Positions 47,013-55,913 are shown, counted from the first letter of the stretch. The stretch: DNA of 64,000 nt from Amycolatopsis lexingtonensis (GCF_014873755.1 NZ_JADBEG010000001.1:188501-252500); one strand, 5' to 3'. Program-made: numbers and translations. The notes: generated by a model from the letters alone, not told the origin.

Positions 47013-48722
47013 GTGATGCGGTACGAGCTGCTGGGCCCGGTCCGAGCGTGGCGCGACGACGTCGAGGTGGAGCTGGGCCCGCCCCAGCAGCGAGCGGCGC
47101 TGGCGGTGCTGCTCCTGCAAGGCGGCACCCCGCTGTCCCCGTCCCAGCTGGTCTCGGCCCTCTGGAGCGGCGCCGAGCCAAGGGCCGCGATCGGCATGGT
47201 CCGCTCGTACGTCTCCCGCCTGCGCCACGCGGGAGTCCCGATCGTGTCGTCGGCGGGCGGCTACGCGCTGACCGCCCCGGCCCTGGACCTGACGGAGTTC
47301 CAGCGCCTGCTCGCCGCGGCCCGCGCCGGCGCCCCCGCGGCTCCGACCTTGCGCCAGGCCCTCGCACTCTGGCACGGAACCCCGCTGTCCGGCCTGAACG
47401 GCGACTACGCGGAGGCGGAGCGCGTACGCCTGGCGGAGCTCCGCCTGACGGCCCGCGAAGACCTGGCGGCGGCCGACATCGCCGAGGGCAGGCACGCGGA
47501 GGCGGCGGTGGACCTGGCCGACCTGATCGCCGAGCAGCCGTTGCGCGAGCGTCCCCGCGAGCTGCAGATGCTGGCGCTGTACCGCTCGGGCCGTCAGGCG
47601 GAGGCGCTGGCGGTGTTCACCCGCACGCAGCAGCTCCTGGAGTCCGAACTGGGCTTGTATCCGGGGCCGGAGCTGAAGGAGATGCAGCGCCGGATCCTGG
47701 CGGCGGACCCGTCGCTGGCTTTGGTATCGACGGGCCCTTCCCAGCTACCCCCGCCACTCCCGGAGTTCACCGGCCGCACCGGCGAGCTGGCGACGCTGGT
47801 CGCGAGCCTGAAGCCGTCGTCGTCCTCGGTCCCGGTCCTCGGCATCGAAGGCCTGGCGGCGATCGGCAAGACAACACTGGCGGTCCACGCGGCGCACGAG
47901 GTAGCCGAGTCCTTCCCGGACGGCCGCCTGTTCGTGGACCTGTCGGCGTCCGAGGACCCGCTGGCGGAGCTGCTGCGCGGCATCGGAGTCTTCTCGCTGC
48001 CACCGTCCCCCAGCGAACGCGCGGCTCTATGGCGAGCCCGGACGACCGGCCTGAAGGTGCTGGTCGTCCTGGACGACGCCCGCACGGAGGAGGAGATCCG
48101 CCCCCTCACCCCAGGCCCAGCCGGCCCGGCCCTGATCATCACGGCCCGCCGACGCCTGTACGGCCTGCCCCACACCCACTGGACCAAACTGGGCGGCTTG
48201 ACCCCGGCCGATTCCCTGGCGCTGCTCGAGCGCCTGATCGGCCACGAGCGCGTCGCCCACGACCTCCCGGCGTCACAAACGCTGGCCGCCCGAACGGCGG
48301 GCTTCCCCCAGGTGATCCAGGCGGTGGCAGCGAGACTGGCCGCCCGCCCGGCGTGGACGATGGCGGAGGCCCTGACCCGCCTGGGCCGCCCGGCCCCAGG
48401 AGCCCCGGTGACGCCCCCGGAGTGCTGGGCGATCGAGAAGCCGTACGAGTCGGCCCTGTCCCAACTGACCCCGGCCCAATCCCGGGCGTTCAGCTTGCTG
48501 GCGTCTCCGACCCCGCTCTCGGTCGCCACGGCTGCCTCGGTCTTGGAACTGCCTTTGGCTGACGCCGCGGTATTGCTGGAGTCCCTGGTGGACGCCCACT
48601 TGCTGGAGCCGTTCGGCACGGACCGCTACCGGTACGAGGAACCCCTGCTGACGTTCGCCCTGGCCCGATGGGCTGAATCGATGCAGGCGGCTGAAACTTG
48701 CCGATCTTGCCAGAGGGGGTGA
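47013..48722 (+). CDS. SARP/AfsR-family regulator
   Basis: A 569-residue regulator. Residues 1-90 form the OmpR-like DNA-binding domain (MRYELLGPVRAWRDDVEVEL, then PLSPSQLVSALWSG), 95-240 the bacterial transcriptional-activation domain (DLTEFQRLLAAARAGAPAAP onward to ELGLYPGPELKEMQRRIL), and about 270-569 an NB-ARC ATPase with P-loop GLAAIGKTT and VLVVLDDARTE. The TPR domain of full AfsR is absent. SARPs activate secondary-metabolite clusters; this one lies 3 kb from the atropopeptide locus but others could be its target. GTG start. Confidence 0.88.
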   Translation: MMRYELLGPVRAWRDDVEVELGPPQQRAALAVLLLQGGTPLSPSQLVSALWSGAEPRAAIGMVRSYVSRLRHAGVPIVSSAGGYALTAPALDLTEFQRLLAAARAGAPAAPTLRQALALWHGTPLSGLNGDYAEAERVRLAELRLTAREDLAAADIAEGRHAEAAVDLADLIAEQPLRERPRELQMLALYRSGRQAEALAVFTRTQQLLESELGLYPGPELKEMQRRILAADPSLALVSTGPSQLPPPLPEFTGRTGELATLVASLKPSSSSVPVLGIEGLAAIGKTTLAVHAAHEVAESFPDGRLFVDLSASEDPLAELLRGIGVFSLPPSPSERAALWRARTTGLKVLVVLDDARTEEEIRPLTPGPAGPALIITARRRLYGLPHTHWTKLGGLTPADSLALLERLIGHERVAHDLPASQTLAARTAGFPQVIQAVAARLAARPAWTMAEALTRLGRPAPGAPVTPPECWAIEKPYESALSQLTPAQSRAFSLLASPTPLSVATAASVLELPLADAAVLLESLVDAHLLEPFGTDRYRYEEPLLTFALARWAESMQAAETCRSCQRG

Positions 48723-48766
48723 GGTGGTGGATGTGCACCCCCCTGAACGAGGGGGCGGGGTGGCCG

Positions 48767-48772
48767 TATACT
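48767..48772 (+). promoter_or_regulatory. -10 box of tRNA-Leu
   Basis: TATACT lies 14 bases before the mature tRNA 5' end; CTGAAC at 48743-48748, 18 bases upstream, is a plausible -35. A C/G-rich inverted stretch (CCCCCC...GGGGG) overlapping this region probably terminates the upstream SARP transcript. Confidence 0.55.
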
Positions 48773-48785
48773 CTTTCTTCAGCAG

Positions 48786-48869
48786 GTCCGAGTGGCGGAA
48801 TGGCAGACGCGCTAGCTTGAGGTGCTAGTGCCCTTAACGGGCGTGGGGGTTCAAGTCCCCCCTCGGACA
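48786..48869 (+). tRNA. tRNA-Leu(GAG)
   Basis: The acceptor GTCCGAG pairs with CTCGGAC; D-arm GCGGAATGGCAGACGC; anticodon arm CTAGC-TTGAGGT-GCTAG places GAG in the loop; long variable arm TGCCCTTAACGGGCGT typical of leucine; T-arm GGGGG-TTCAAGT-CCCCC; discriminator A, CCA not encoded. It marks the left edge of the genomic island and is the probable integration target. Confidence 0.93.
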
Positions 48870-48908
48870 CAAAAATACGGGATATCTCCCGCACCGCAGA
48901 GTAACAGG

Positions 48909-48930
48909 CCCGCCACGGCGGGTCTTTCTG
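48909..48930 (+). terminator. Terminator after tRNA-Leu
   Basis: CCCGCC-AC-GGCGGG followed by TCTTTCT, 40 bases after the tRNA end. A short stem with T-rich tail, acceptable as a rho-independent terminator. Confidence 0.6.
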
Positions 48931-49009
48931 GCGTTCAGCCCCAGCCGGTCTCGGCTACGCTGATCTTGACCGTGCCCTCCCCGCACGACCGCTGCCGGGG
49001 AGGTGTGTC

Positions 49010-49480
49010 ATGACCGGCCTCGTGCAGCCGCTCGCCCTCCCAGCCCGCACCCGAGCAGCTGAGCCGAGCCCGGGACCGGCCAGAGCGCTCATCCCACTGC
49101 CGGTCCCCGCGCTGCCGGATCTGGCAGCCACGGGGCAGCGGCGGTTCTCCACCGCGCTGCTGGACACCTCCGGCCGGATCCAGGACCGAAGCATCGTGAC
49201 CGCCCTGGACTGGAAACCGGGGGACCGGCTGCTGATCACCCAGATCCGCTCGTCCGCGGTGATCTGCCGGCGCGGCGACGGGATCTTCCGGATGACCACC
49301 AAACCCTATGTCGTGCTGCCCGCCCCGGTCCGCCACGGCTGCGGCGTGCTCGCCGGCAGCCGGGTCCTGCTTGTGGCCGACCTGGCCCAGGACGTCCTGG
49401 TCGTGCACCCCGAACACGTGGTCCACGCGATGCTGCGCGACTTCCACGCCTCCCTCGCCGCTGGGGAGGCGGACCGATGA
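49010..49480 (+). CDS. AbrB/MazE-like protein, integrase-linked
   Basis: A 156-residue protein. The C-terminal half, PYVVLPAPVRHGCGVLAGSR and VLLVADLAQDVLVVHPEHVV, has the beta-rich swapped-hairpin pattern of AbrB/SpoVT DNA-binding domains; the N-terminal half may hold a second degenerate copy (FSTALLDTSGRIQDRSIVTA). ATG after GGGGAGG. Its stop overlaps the integrase start (ATGA), so it probably regulates or assists recombination. A divergent paralogue lies on the other side of the integrase. Confidence 0.65.
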   Translation: MTGLVQPLALPARTRAAEPSPGPARALIPLPVPALPDLAATGQRRFSTALLDTSGRIQDRSIVTALDWKPGDRLLITQIRSSAVICRRGDGIFRMTTKPYVVLPAPVRHGCGVLAGSRVLLVADLAQDVLVVHPEHVVHAMLRDFHASLAAGEADR

Positions 49481-50523
49481 CCGAGACCACGACTACGAAC
49501 CCCGCTGACCTCGAGGCCGCGCGGCTGCTGCTTGAGCGCCTGGGTGTCAACCCCGCCGACCTGCTCACCGAACCGGCCGAGGACAGCGACCACGAGCCCG
49601 TCCCGACGATCAACGAATGGATCCCCGTCGTCGCCGGCCTCGTCTCGGCCAGCACCGCCGCCTCCTACGGCTCCTACTGGAACAAGGCCGAAGCCGCGTG
49701 GGACGGGCGCCGGATGGACACCATCACCGCCAGCGAGATCAAGACCCAGGCCGAGATCGTGCGCCGCACCGCCCGGGTCCGCCGCAACTCCCGCGGCGGC
49801 CGCAACGCCGCCGAGAACTTCATTGCCGCCATCCGCTGCCTCTACAAGCACCTGGTCAACGACAAACGCATGGATGACCGTGACAACCCGGCCACGCGCG
49901 TCACCAAACCACGGCGCAACCCCTCCACCCGCCGCGGCCTGGCCGCCGCCCGGCTGGCCGAGCTCTCCGACGTCGTCGCCAGCACCGGCAACGACCCGGA
50001 GCTCGACGCCCTGATCTGCCGGTTGCACGTCGAGACAGCCTGCCGCCGCGGCGGCGCACTGAGCCTGCGGCCGCGAGACCTCGACCAGCAGCAGTGCCTC
50101 ATCCTCCTGCGCGAGAAAGGGGAGACCGAACGCTGGCAGCCTGTCTCACCCACCCTGATGCGGCACCTGGTCGCCCACAGCGACGAACGCGGCGACGGCG
50201 ACCGCAACGGGCAGCTGCTGCGCTATGCCAGTGGCAAGCCGATCACCGGCCGCCGCTACGACTACATCTTCAATCGCGTCCAGAACGCACTCGACTGGGC
50301 CAGGGCCATGGGCGTGTCCGTGCACTGGCTTCGCCACACCACCCTGAAGTGGGTCGAACGCCGCTTCGGCATCGGTGTCGCCCGCGCCTACGCCGGTCAC
50401 GCCGAAAGTGGTAGTGACTCGAGCACCACGACCTACATCAAGGCCGACATCACCGAAGTCGCTGCCGCCCTGTCGGCCCTGACCGGCGAGCCACACCCAC
50501 TCGCACTCGATACCGCAACTTGA
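49477..50523 (+). CDS. Tyrosine recombinase / integrase
   Basis: A 348-residue phage-type integrase. An N-terminal SAM-like core-binding domain (TAASYGSYWNKAEAAWDGRR) precedes the catalytic domain, in which Arg190/191 (ETACRRGGAL), His283-Arg286 (HWLRHTTL), His308 (YAGHAE) and Tyr320 (SSTTTYIKA) provide the R-H-R-H-Y set, so it appears active. It probably integrated the island at tRNA-Leu, 600 bp away. A 16-bp hairpin terminates the transcript. No excisionase or conjugation gene was seen. Confidence 0.9.
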   Translation: MTETTTTNPADLEAARLLLERLGVNPADLLTEPAEDSDHEPVPTINEWIPVVAGLVSASTAASYGSYWNKAEAAWDGRRMDTITASEIKTQAEIVRRTARVRRNSRGGRNAAENFIAAIRCLYKHLVNDKRMDDRDNPATRVTKPRRNPSTRRGLAAARLAELSDVVASTGNDPELDALICRLHVETACRRGGALSLRPRDLDQQQCLILLREKGETERWQPVSPTLMRHLVAHSDERGDGDRNGQLLRYASGKPITGRRYDYIFNRVQNALDWARAMGVSVHWLRHTTLKWVERRFGIGVARAYAGHAESGSDSSTTTYIKADITEVAAALSALTGEPHPLALDTAT

Positions 50524-50529
50524 GCAGAA

Positions 50530-50573
50530 CTGCGGGGTGTTCACGCCGTCGTCCTGACGTGAACACCCCGCAG
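50530..50573. terminator. Bidirectional terminator after integrase
   Basis: CTGCGGGGTGTTCACG (50530-50545) pairs perfectly with CGTGAACACCCCGCAG (50558-50573), loop 12 bases, between the ends of two convergent genes. Confidence 0.8.
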
Positions 50574-50590
50574 CTTGGGGGCCTCGGAGG

Positions 50591-51145
50591 TCAGGGGAGT
50601 GAGCTCGGTTCCGGCTGCAGCGTGGCGTGGTAGGCAACCACCATGTCGTAGAGCCGCCGCTGCGAGTAAATGACCAGGAGTTGATGCTCGACCAGTGCAG
50701 CGAGGAGCACCTGTTCCCCCGCGCGTACTCGGCACTGAGACCGGATCCGCGCAGGCAAAACCAAGTTCAACTTCGTCGGCACACGCCGCTCGGCGCCAGG
50801 ATCCGCACTCACCACGATCAAACCAGAGCGCACGTCGTAGCGAACTGGCGTGCCTGCAGGCCATCCCAACTGAAAGACTGCAGGTTTCGACGCCACGGCG
50901 CCCGAGGCATCCACCCGCGTCAAGGCGAACCCTACGGTCGAGGAGTCCATCAACGGCTCAAGTCGAGGAACGGGGAGCGGTCTGACCTGTGAACCCGGTC
51001 GCCGCAGCGGGGGTATCGCAAGTGTCTCGACGATTCGCTCGGCGGGCTTGACTACGTCACAGGTCGTTGTGAGGGCGATCTCCGAGAGTGGTAATGCGCT
51101 TTTAGAAGGCGCAGGAAGGCCGGTGGCTTCCGATGATGTTGACAT
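50591..51145 (-). CDS. Second AbrB/MazE-like protein
   Basis: A 184-residue paralogue of the AbrB-like protein on the other side of the integrase: KLNLVLPARIRSQCRVRAGE and QVLLAALVEHQLLVIYSQRR align with LPAPVRHGCGVLAGSRVLLV and LAQDVLVVHPEHVV of that protein, and both end in a helix YHATL/FHASL. A long N-terminal extension is unique to this one. Start chosen at the ATG after GGAGGG; a GTG 15 bases upstream is possible. It lies downstream of the CBASS operon on the same strand, 245 bp beyond it, with its own promoter region. Confidence 0.6.
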   Translation of the reverse strand: MSTSSEATGLPAPSKSALPLSEIALTTTCDVVKPAERIVETLAIPPLRRPGSQVRPLPVPRLEPLMDSSTVGFALTRVDASGAVASKPAVFQLGWPAGTPVRYDVRSGLIVVSADPGAERRVPTKLNLVLPARIRSQCRVRAGEQVLLAALVEHQLLVIYSQRRLYDMVVAYHATLQPEPSSLP

Positions 51146-51389
51146 GAACCCTCCACGCACTTACGGGGGAGGGGCTTTGGTGTGTTTCGGACCTGCACCT
51201 TGTCCAATTGTGCAGGATGAATAGATGACCGGCAACATAGGCCGTCTCGGCTCGGAGCAGACTGGAGGTGTCGAGTGTTCGAGCTGTGGAGTGCCCTAGA
51301 TTGCAGGCGCTCACCGAAGCTGCCGTGCTCCTCGCCGTCGCGCTGCCCTGCCTCACGCAGAGCTGCTTAAGTGACCTTGTGTAGAGGCC

Positions 51390-53135
51390 TCACCACGCGG
51401 CCAGGTATACGTGGCTTGGAGCCGTGCCAGCTGTGTGCGGAAGCCTGATGAGGTGAATGCCGGACTCGGTAGTTCCGATGTGACGAGCGAGCAGGTTGAG
51501 GAGTGTCGCCGCTGTCGCGGCCAGGTCCGTGGCCGATCCGTGAAATGTGGGCACCGAGCATCCTCGCGTCGGAACCAATTCTTCGCCCGGAGCCGGGTCG
51601 CGCCAGAAGACCTCGTATTCCTGAAGATCATTCCGCTTTGCGACTTGCGCGCCGGCCGCGGTGTCGAGGTCGGTGAAGGTACGCGGTGAGCCAGGGGCGC
51701 GAACGATCATCAGCCCTCGTGTCGCGGAGGCGTTGTCGGTGGCGACCTGACAAATGAGCGGCTGACTCGTGTCCGTGACGCACCGGATCAGACTGTCGAG
51801 GAACGTCGCCACCGTGTTGGATACCGTCGCGTCGATGAGCACGTCGCAATCGGGGTGGGTGTGATCCATGCCGTAAGGGACGAGGCTGCTGTGCGGGGTC
51901 ACGATGAGCTCGTCCGAGATGAGGCGAAGGCGGTCGGCGAGCTTTTGGGCTTTGTTGCCGCCAACGTCGTTCTCAACGTAGTTCTGGCGGACCAGTAGTC
52001 CGCCGGTGATGTCTCCGTTGTCGCGCAGGGTGATTCTCTTTGCGCCGGCGCGTGCGACGAACTCGGCGATCCAGCTGCCCAGGCCGCCGCAGCCCCAGAT
52101 CTCGACGCTCAGATCCTGGAACGCGGCCATGGGGCGCGTGGAGTCCCTGCGGGTGACTACTTCCGGCCGTTCGTCGGAGATCATGCACCACTCCATTCGG
52201 TCGTCGCTGGGTATGCGGCTGATCAGGTCGGTGACGAGTGGTCCGTGCTTCCTGACTTCGCTTCTGAACTGATCGGCCAGGTGGGTTGGCACGCGACCTC
52301 CAATGAGGTGGTACCGACCGCCGTCGTCTCGCCGCTCGGGAGCGGCGATGATCAGGTACTGCGGAGTGCCCGGCTTGTTCCTGGCGGCGGTGTGGGCCAG
52401 CGCGGTGGCGACGGTGTCGGCATAAACGTGTGCGGTGCAGGCAATCGCATCGAGGACTTCCGACACGGTATGTCCGGCTCCGTACACGAGGTGGTTGTCC
52501 AACACAACGACCAGCGCCAGGTGATCGGCGCCGTGGAGGAGCTTCCAACCCGCTAGGTCCAGTCTGTCCTGCGTCCGCGCGGATAGGCCCGCGTGAAGCA
52601 TCCTGCGGCCGATCGGATTGAAGCTCTGGCGCGCCACAATCATAGGAGTACCGGGCGTATGGTGCAGCACGCCACCGACCGGGTGGTACATGGCATCGTT
52701 GGCGTCGAACGCACCACCGGCGGCGTTGACGAACCAGTCCCACAGCCGATTGAGAAAGCCGCGTACCCCGATGTCCGGATGCCACTCACGGGTGGGGTCG
52801 AGGTAGACGCACAACCGTCGGCCCTCGAGCACGTGTGCGTGGCCAACGAACCGATCATGATCGACCCATACGTCTGGAGGAATGATGGGAAATCCCGGGC
52901 CGAACCTCATGATCAGCTCTTCGTGGTCGCGCGAGACCGGCATACCACCCGGCCGGGTCGTCAACTCGTTGACGGCCAAGCGGATGCGGACCCCCAGTGC
53001 GCCGTCCCCGGCGGGCGGATAGGTCTCTGCGATCTTGAGTAGGGACCGGTGCTCAGCCGCGACCTGGCGCAACTCTCGGAGGGCATCCTGCTGGCCCCGG
53101 GTGTAGGTAGTCCGATCTCCTTTCCGGCGACTCAT
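51390..53135 (-). CDS. cap2: CBASS Cap2: E2-E1 ubiquitin-like transfer fusion
   Basis: A 581-residue protein with an N-terminal E2-like domain (about 20-150; active-site-type Cys109 in EGRRLCVYLDPTREWHP) and a C-terminal ThiF/E1 adenylation domain (ATP-binding GCGGLG at 348-353, DATVSNTV, catalytic Cys526 in TRGCSVPTFHGS). This domain order and both cysteines define Cap2 of type II CBASS, which conjugates the C-terminal glycine of the CD-NTase to cellular targets and primes it. It starts 7 bp after the CD-NTase, whose last residue is Gly. No Cap3 (JAB) deconjugase gene is found. Confidence 0.9.
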   Translation of the reverse strand: MSRRKGDRTTYTRGQQDALRELRQVAAEHRSLLKIAETYPPAGDGALGVRIRLAVNELTTRPGGMPVSRDHEELIMRFGPGFPIIPPDVWVDHDRFVGHAHVLEGRRLCVYLDPTREWHPDIGVRGFLNRLWDWFVNAAGGAFDANDAMYHPVGGVLHHTPGTPMIVARQSFNPIGRRMLHAGLSARTQDRLDLAGWKLLHGADHLALVVVLDNHLVYGAGHTVSEVLDAIACTAHVYADTVATALAHTAARNKPGTPQYLIIAAPERRDDGGRYHLIGGRVPTHLADQFRSEVRKHGPLVTDLISRIPSDDRMEWCMISDERPEVVTRRDSTRPMAAFQDLSVEIWGCGGLGSWIAEFVARAGAKRITLRDNGDITGGLLVRQNYVENDVGGNKAQKLADRLRLISDELIVTPHSSLVPYGMDHTHPDCDVLIDATVSNTVATFLDSLIRCVTDTSQPLICQVATDNASATRGLMIVRAPGSPRTFTDLDTAAGAQVAKRNDLQEYEVFWRDPAPGEELVPTRGCSVPTFHGSATDLAATAATLLNLLARHIGTTESGIHLIRLPHTAGTAPSHVYLAAW

Positions 53136-53142
53136 GGCGCGG

Positions 53143-54315
53143 TCAGCCGGCGCGGCCCGAGCGTGTGCGTACGGCAGGAACCTCGCCGAACCGGCCGGTC
53201 GACTTGCCTGATGCGGCAGTCGTCACTGCCAGTCCGGCGGATGCGGTGCGCGCTGCCGCAATGACGTTCGGATTCTTGTTCTCGAGTCCCATGCGCTGCG
53301 CGGACTTCAGCAACAGTCCTTCATCGAAGGCGCCGCCGAGGCTGCCGATAACGCTGGCTGTGTCGCGTCGGGTTGATCGCGTGGCTTCGGTAAGAGTTTG
53401 GCGCAGGCTGCCCAGCCACGAGTGGAACTTCTCCCGTCGCTCGTTGGGCTCGTTCCACTTGTCGGCAAAGTTCTCGAGCCTGTGCGCTGGGTTAGGAACC
53501 CACCACTTGCCGTCGCGATTCTCGATGTGCGCCGGCATGTCATTCACCGCGTTGATGGCCGCCGTGAAGAGATCCTCTTCTCCTTGGTAGGCCCACGCGG
53601 CCAACGTGGTGATCAGAACCGAGGGCGGGCGGTCACCGATGTCCTTGGCGAAGTAGCGGTAGCAGTGCCACTTGAACACCTGCACCATCCGCTGCAGCGT
53701 GGACCTTTCCGTCCACATCGGTACCATCGCGACACCTGCGGCGCGGGCCTTGACCTGCAGTTTCCGGTGCAGCTCCTCCGAGCGTCCCTGGAACCAGTCG
53801 GAGTAGCCTTTGGGGTTGCTGTACTGCCAGAAGTGGCTGTTCGTGTCAGTGAGCCTGATACTGGTCGGCGGCCGCTCGTCGTCCGGAATTGCCGGGAGCA
53901 CGTCTAGGTGAAAGCCCAGGTCGGGGTAGGTCAACGTCCATGCGCGGCGGCCTGCAACGCACAATGCCGGGCCGTCCCCATTGCCTTCTTCCGTCTTAAA
54001 GCCGTCGTAGGCTTGGAGCAGTTCCCCGACCTCGGTCTTCAGCTCATCTTTCGTGGTGTCGTCCTTCGAGACGTCCTTGTGACACACCAGGTCGATGTCG
54101 TACTCGGTGTTCGACGTGGGCGGCTTGATAACGGTCCCGATCCGGAAGGAACCTTGCGGATACACGGACCACTCCGCGCCGCCGCTGAGCACCAGGAAGT
54201 TGCCGACGTCCTCGTACCGCTCGACCGCAACGGAATGGAGTTTCGGCGGGATGTCGAGGATGTCAGCGGCGCCGGTGAAGAGTAGGGAGATCGTCTCCTC
54301 GACGGGAGGCGGCAT
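53143..54315 (-). CDS. CBASS CD-NTase (cyclic oligonucleotide synthase)
   Basis: A 390-residue nucleotidyltransferase. The pol-beta core shows GSFRIGTVIKPP and the catalytic EYDIDLV, with a third acidic residue in FHLDVLPAIP; a helical OAS-like C-terminal domain follows. It synthesises a cyclic di- or trinucleotide upon phage infection. The C-terminus RSGRAG ends in glycine, the residue Cap2 uses for conjugation. Start at MPPPVEE follows GGAG; a longer frame overlaps the effector gene without homology. Placed between a SAVED effector and Cap2. Confidence 0.9.
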   Translation of the reverse strand: MPPPVEETISLLFTGAADILDIPPKLHSVAVERYEDVGNFLVLSGGAEWSVYPQGSFRIGTVIKPPTSNTEYDIDLVCHKDVSKDDTTKDELKTEVGELLQAYDGFKTEEGNGDGPALCVAGRRAWTLTYPDLGFHLDVLPAIPDDERPPTSIRLTDTNSHFWQYSNPKGYSDWFQGRSEELHRKLQVKARAAGVAMVPMWTERSTLQRMVQVFKWHCYRYFAKDIGDRPPSVLITTLAAWAYQGEEDLFTAAINAVNDMPAHIENRDGKWWVPNPAHRLENFADKWNEPNERREKFHSWLGSLRQTLTEATRSTRRDTASVIGSLGGAFDEGLLLKSAQRMGLENKNPNVIAAARTASAGLAVTTAASGKSTGRFGEVPAVRTRSGRAG

Positions 54316-54373
54316 GGCGATTGCTCCGTTCGGACAAAGGGATGAAGTGGGGACGCTCAGGACCCCGAAAGGT

Positions 54374-55609
54374 TCAGCTGGGACCGCGGCCGTCAGCTGA
54401 TCGGGTGGTGATCGTGTACTGATATGTGCCGTCTCCGAGCCGGTCGAAGATCCGCAGCGGGGGATGAGCCGCATGCATCAGGTGTCTGCCGATGGACACC
54501 GCCGCCGTCGCGGGTACGGCCGGGAAGATCGAAATCTCGGACGCGCCAGGATGATCAGCCTCGATTGTGGACAACAGGTGGCGCCAGCACTGGGAAAAGT
54601 CGTCCAGGCATCGTTGGGTCTTGATTAGCTCCACGACGGGAAGCTCGACCGGCCGGAGCTCGTACACTGTGTACGCCTCGTCGATTTCCGCCGGGAGACG
54701 GTCGAAGTCGATCGACCCCGACACCGAGAACACGACGGCGACCTTCGCCATGACGGTGCCAGTGCATTTGGCCGTGTAGGTGAACTCCACCGGGTCCGCC
54801 GTGTCGTCCCAGCCCCAGGACTCCACACCGTCGCGGCGCTTCGGGTACAGCTCGGTCTTCACAGTCTCGTCGAGCATCGTGCCCAGGACCACTAGGATCG
54901 GGATCCGCGCGACGGCGAACACGGACACGCTGTCCACGGCCTCGCGGTGAACGTGGTTGCGCAGGGAAGCGAGCTGATGCTCCAGCTGCGCACGCGCCAT
55001 GATCCAGAACTCGGGCGCGCTCTCCACCTCGCCAGGTAGTCGGCGGAGGTCGACCTCGAACTCGTCCGCGCCATTGAGCAGCGTCCAGTCTGGAAACTTA
55101 TCCCTGGCCAGGAGCGCCTTGTTGATGCTCTGCCTGCTGACTTCGACGGCTTTGCCGTGCAAGGTGCTGACGACACGCAGCACCGTCGTCCGGTTGCTCT
55201 CACGGAGCCCGGTCAGGCTCTTGATTTGACGCTCGTGCGTGCGCTTGAGCCTGCGCAAGGTCTCGGTGTCGTAGATGTCCCACAGGCTCAGAGTGTCGAC
55301 GACGTGGTGCTGGTCATAGCAGAGCAACATCAGGTTTTCGGGGGTGTTCCGCTGGTTCGGAGGTAGGTCGGCGTCACCGCGTGGAGAACCCGACGCGGTC
55401 GACCAGCCGACAATATGCGCTAGCTGGCCGACGGACACGTCCTGTCCGGTCCACTCCTCGGCCAGCAGGTAGCGGTTGCAGATTGTGCACCGACCGCCCG
55501 CGGCCGTCCACACATAGCGAGCAATGGCCTCGCTCACGGTGCGGGTCTCGCCGTGGGGGCCTACAACGCGCGTCGACGAGGAGCGCTTCCGGGGCCGGGC
55601 GGTCATCAT
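54374..55609 (-). CDS. cap5: CBASS effector Cap5: HNH nuclease-SAVED protein
   Basis: A 411-residue effector. Residues 40-105 form an HNH endonuclease (GGRCTICNRYLL, QLAHIVGW, NTPENLMLLCYDQHHVVD). The C-terminal half (about 200-411) is a SAVED domain, recognisable from FAVARIPILVVLGTMLDE and ISIFPAVPATAAVSIGRHLM, which binds the cyclic nucleotide made by the adjacent CD-NTase and activates DNA degradation. It is the first gene of the operon. ATG pair at MMTARPRK follows GGAGG; a TTG upstream is less likely. Confidence 0.9.
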   Translation of the reverse strand: MMTARPRKRSSSTRVVGPHGETRTVSEAIARYVWTAAGGRCTICNRYLLAEEWTGQDVSVGQLAHIVGWSTASGSPRGDADLPPNQRNTPENLMLLCYDQHHVVDTLSLWDIYDTETLRRLKRTHERQIKSLTGLRESNRTTVLRVVSTLHGKAVEVSRQSINKALLARDKFPDWTLLNGADEFEVDLRRLPGEVESAPEFWIMARAQLEHQLASLRNHVHREAVDSVSVFAVARIPILVVLGTMLDETVKTELYPKRRDGVESWGWDDTADPVEFTYTAKCTGTVMAKVAVVFSVSGSIDFDRLPAEIDEAYTVYELRPVELPVVELIKTQRCLDDFSQCWRHLLSTIEADHPGASEISIFPAVPATAAVSIGRHLMHAAHPPLRIFDRLGDGTYQYTITTRSADGRGPS

Positions 55610-55913
55610 GTCGGCCTCCAAGCGCTACTTGCCTTTACTGTCGGCACAAGTCTGCACGACACCACCGACAATTTCGGACGCGACCGGCCGGCTGCCCGAT
55701 GGAACGAGGTCGGTATAGGTAACTGTGTAGGGCGGATGGCGTTGCGGGCGTGCGGCGATACGATGGCGGAGGTGTCGCTGACAGCCGAGTGAACAGCGGC
55801 CCGGCCTCGGCGAGGATCAGCACGTAGACGGTGATGACAGGCGCGATCCCCGCCCTCGCGGTACCGGCGGAGGCCGTGGAATCGTCCCTGGATCAGGGCG
55901 TGCCCGCGCGGAG

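Noticed and set aside
48786..48869. bldA tRNA (leucine, TTA codon)
   Set aside because: The anticodon loop reads GAG, not TAA.
51102..51356. Cap3 (JAB) gene downstream of Cap2
   Set aside because: No HxHxnD JAMM motif in any frame there.
51390..53135. Bil-type antiphage ubiquitination system
   Set aside because: Bil encodes separate E1, E2, JAB and ubiquitin-like proteins; here E2 and E1 are fused and sit beside a CD-NTase and SAVED effector, which defines CBASS.
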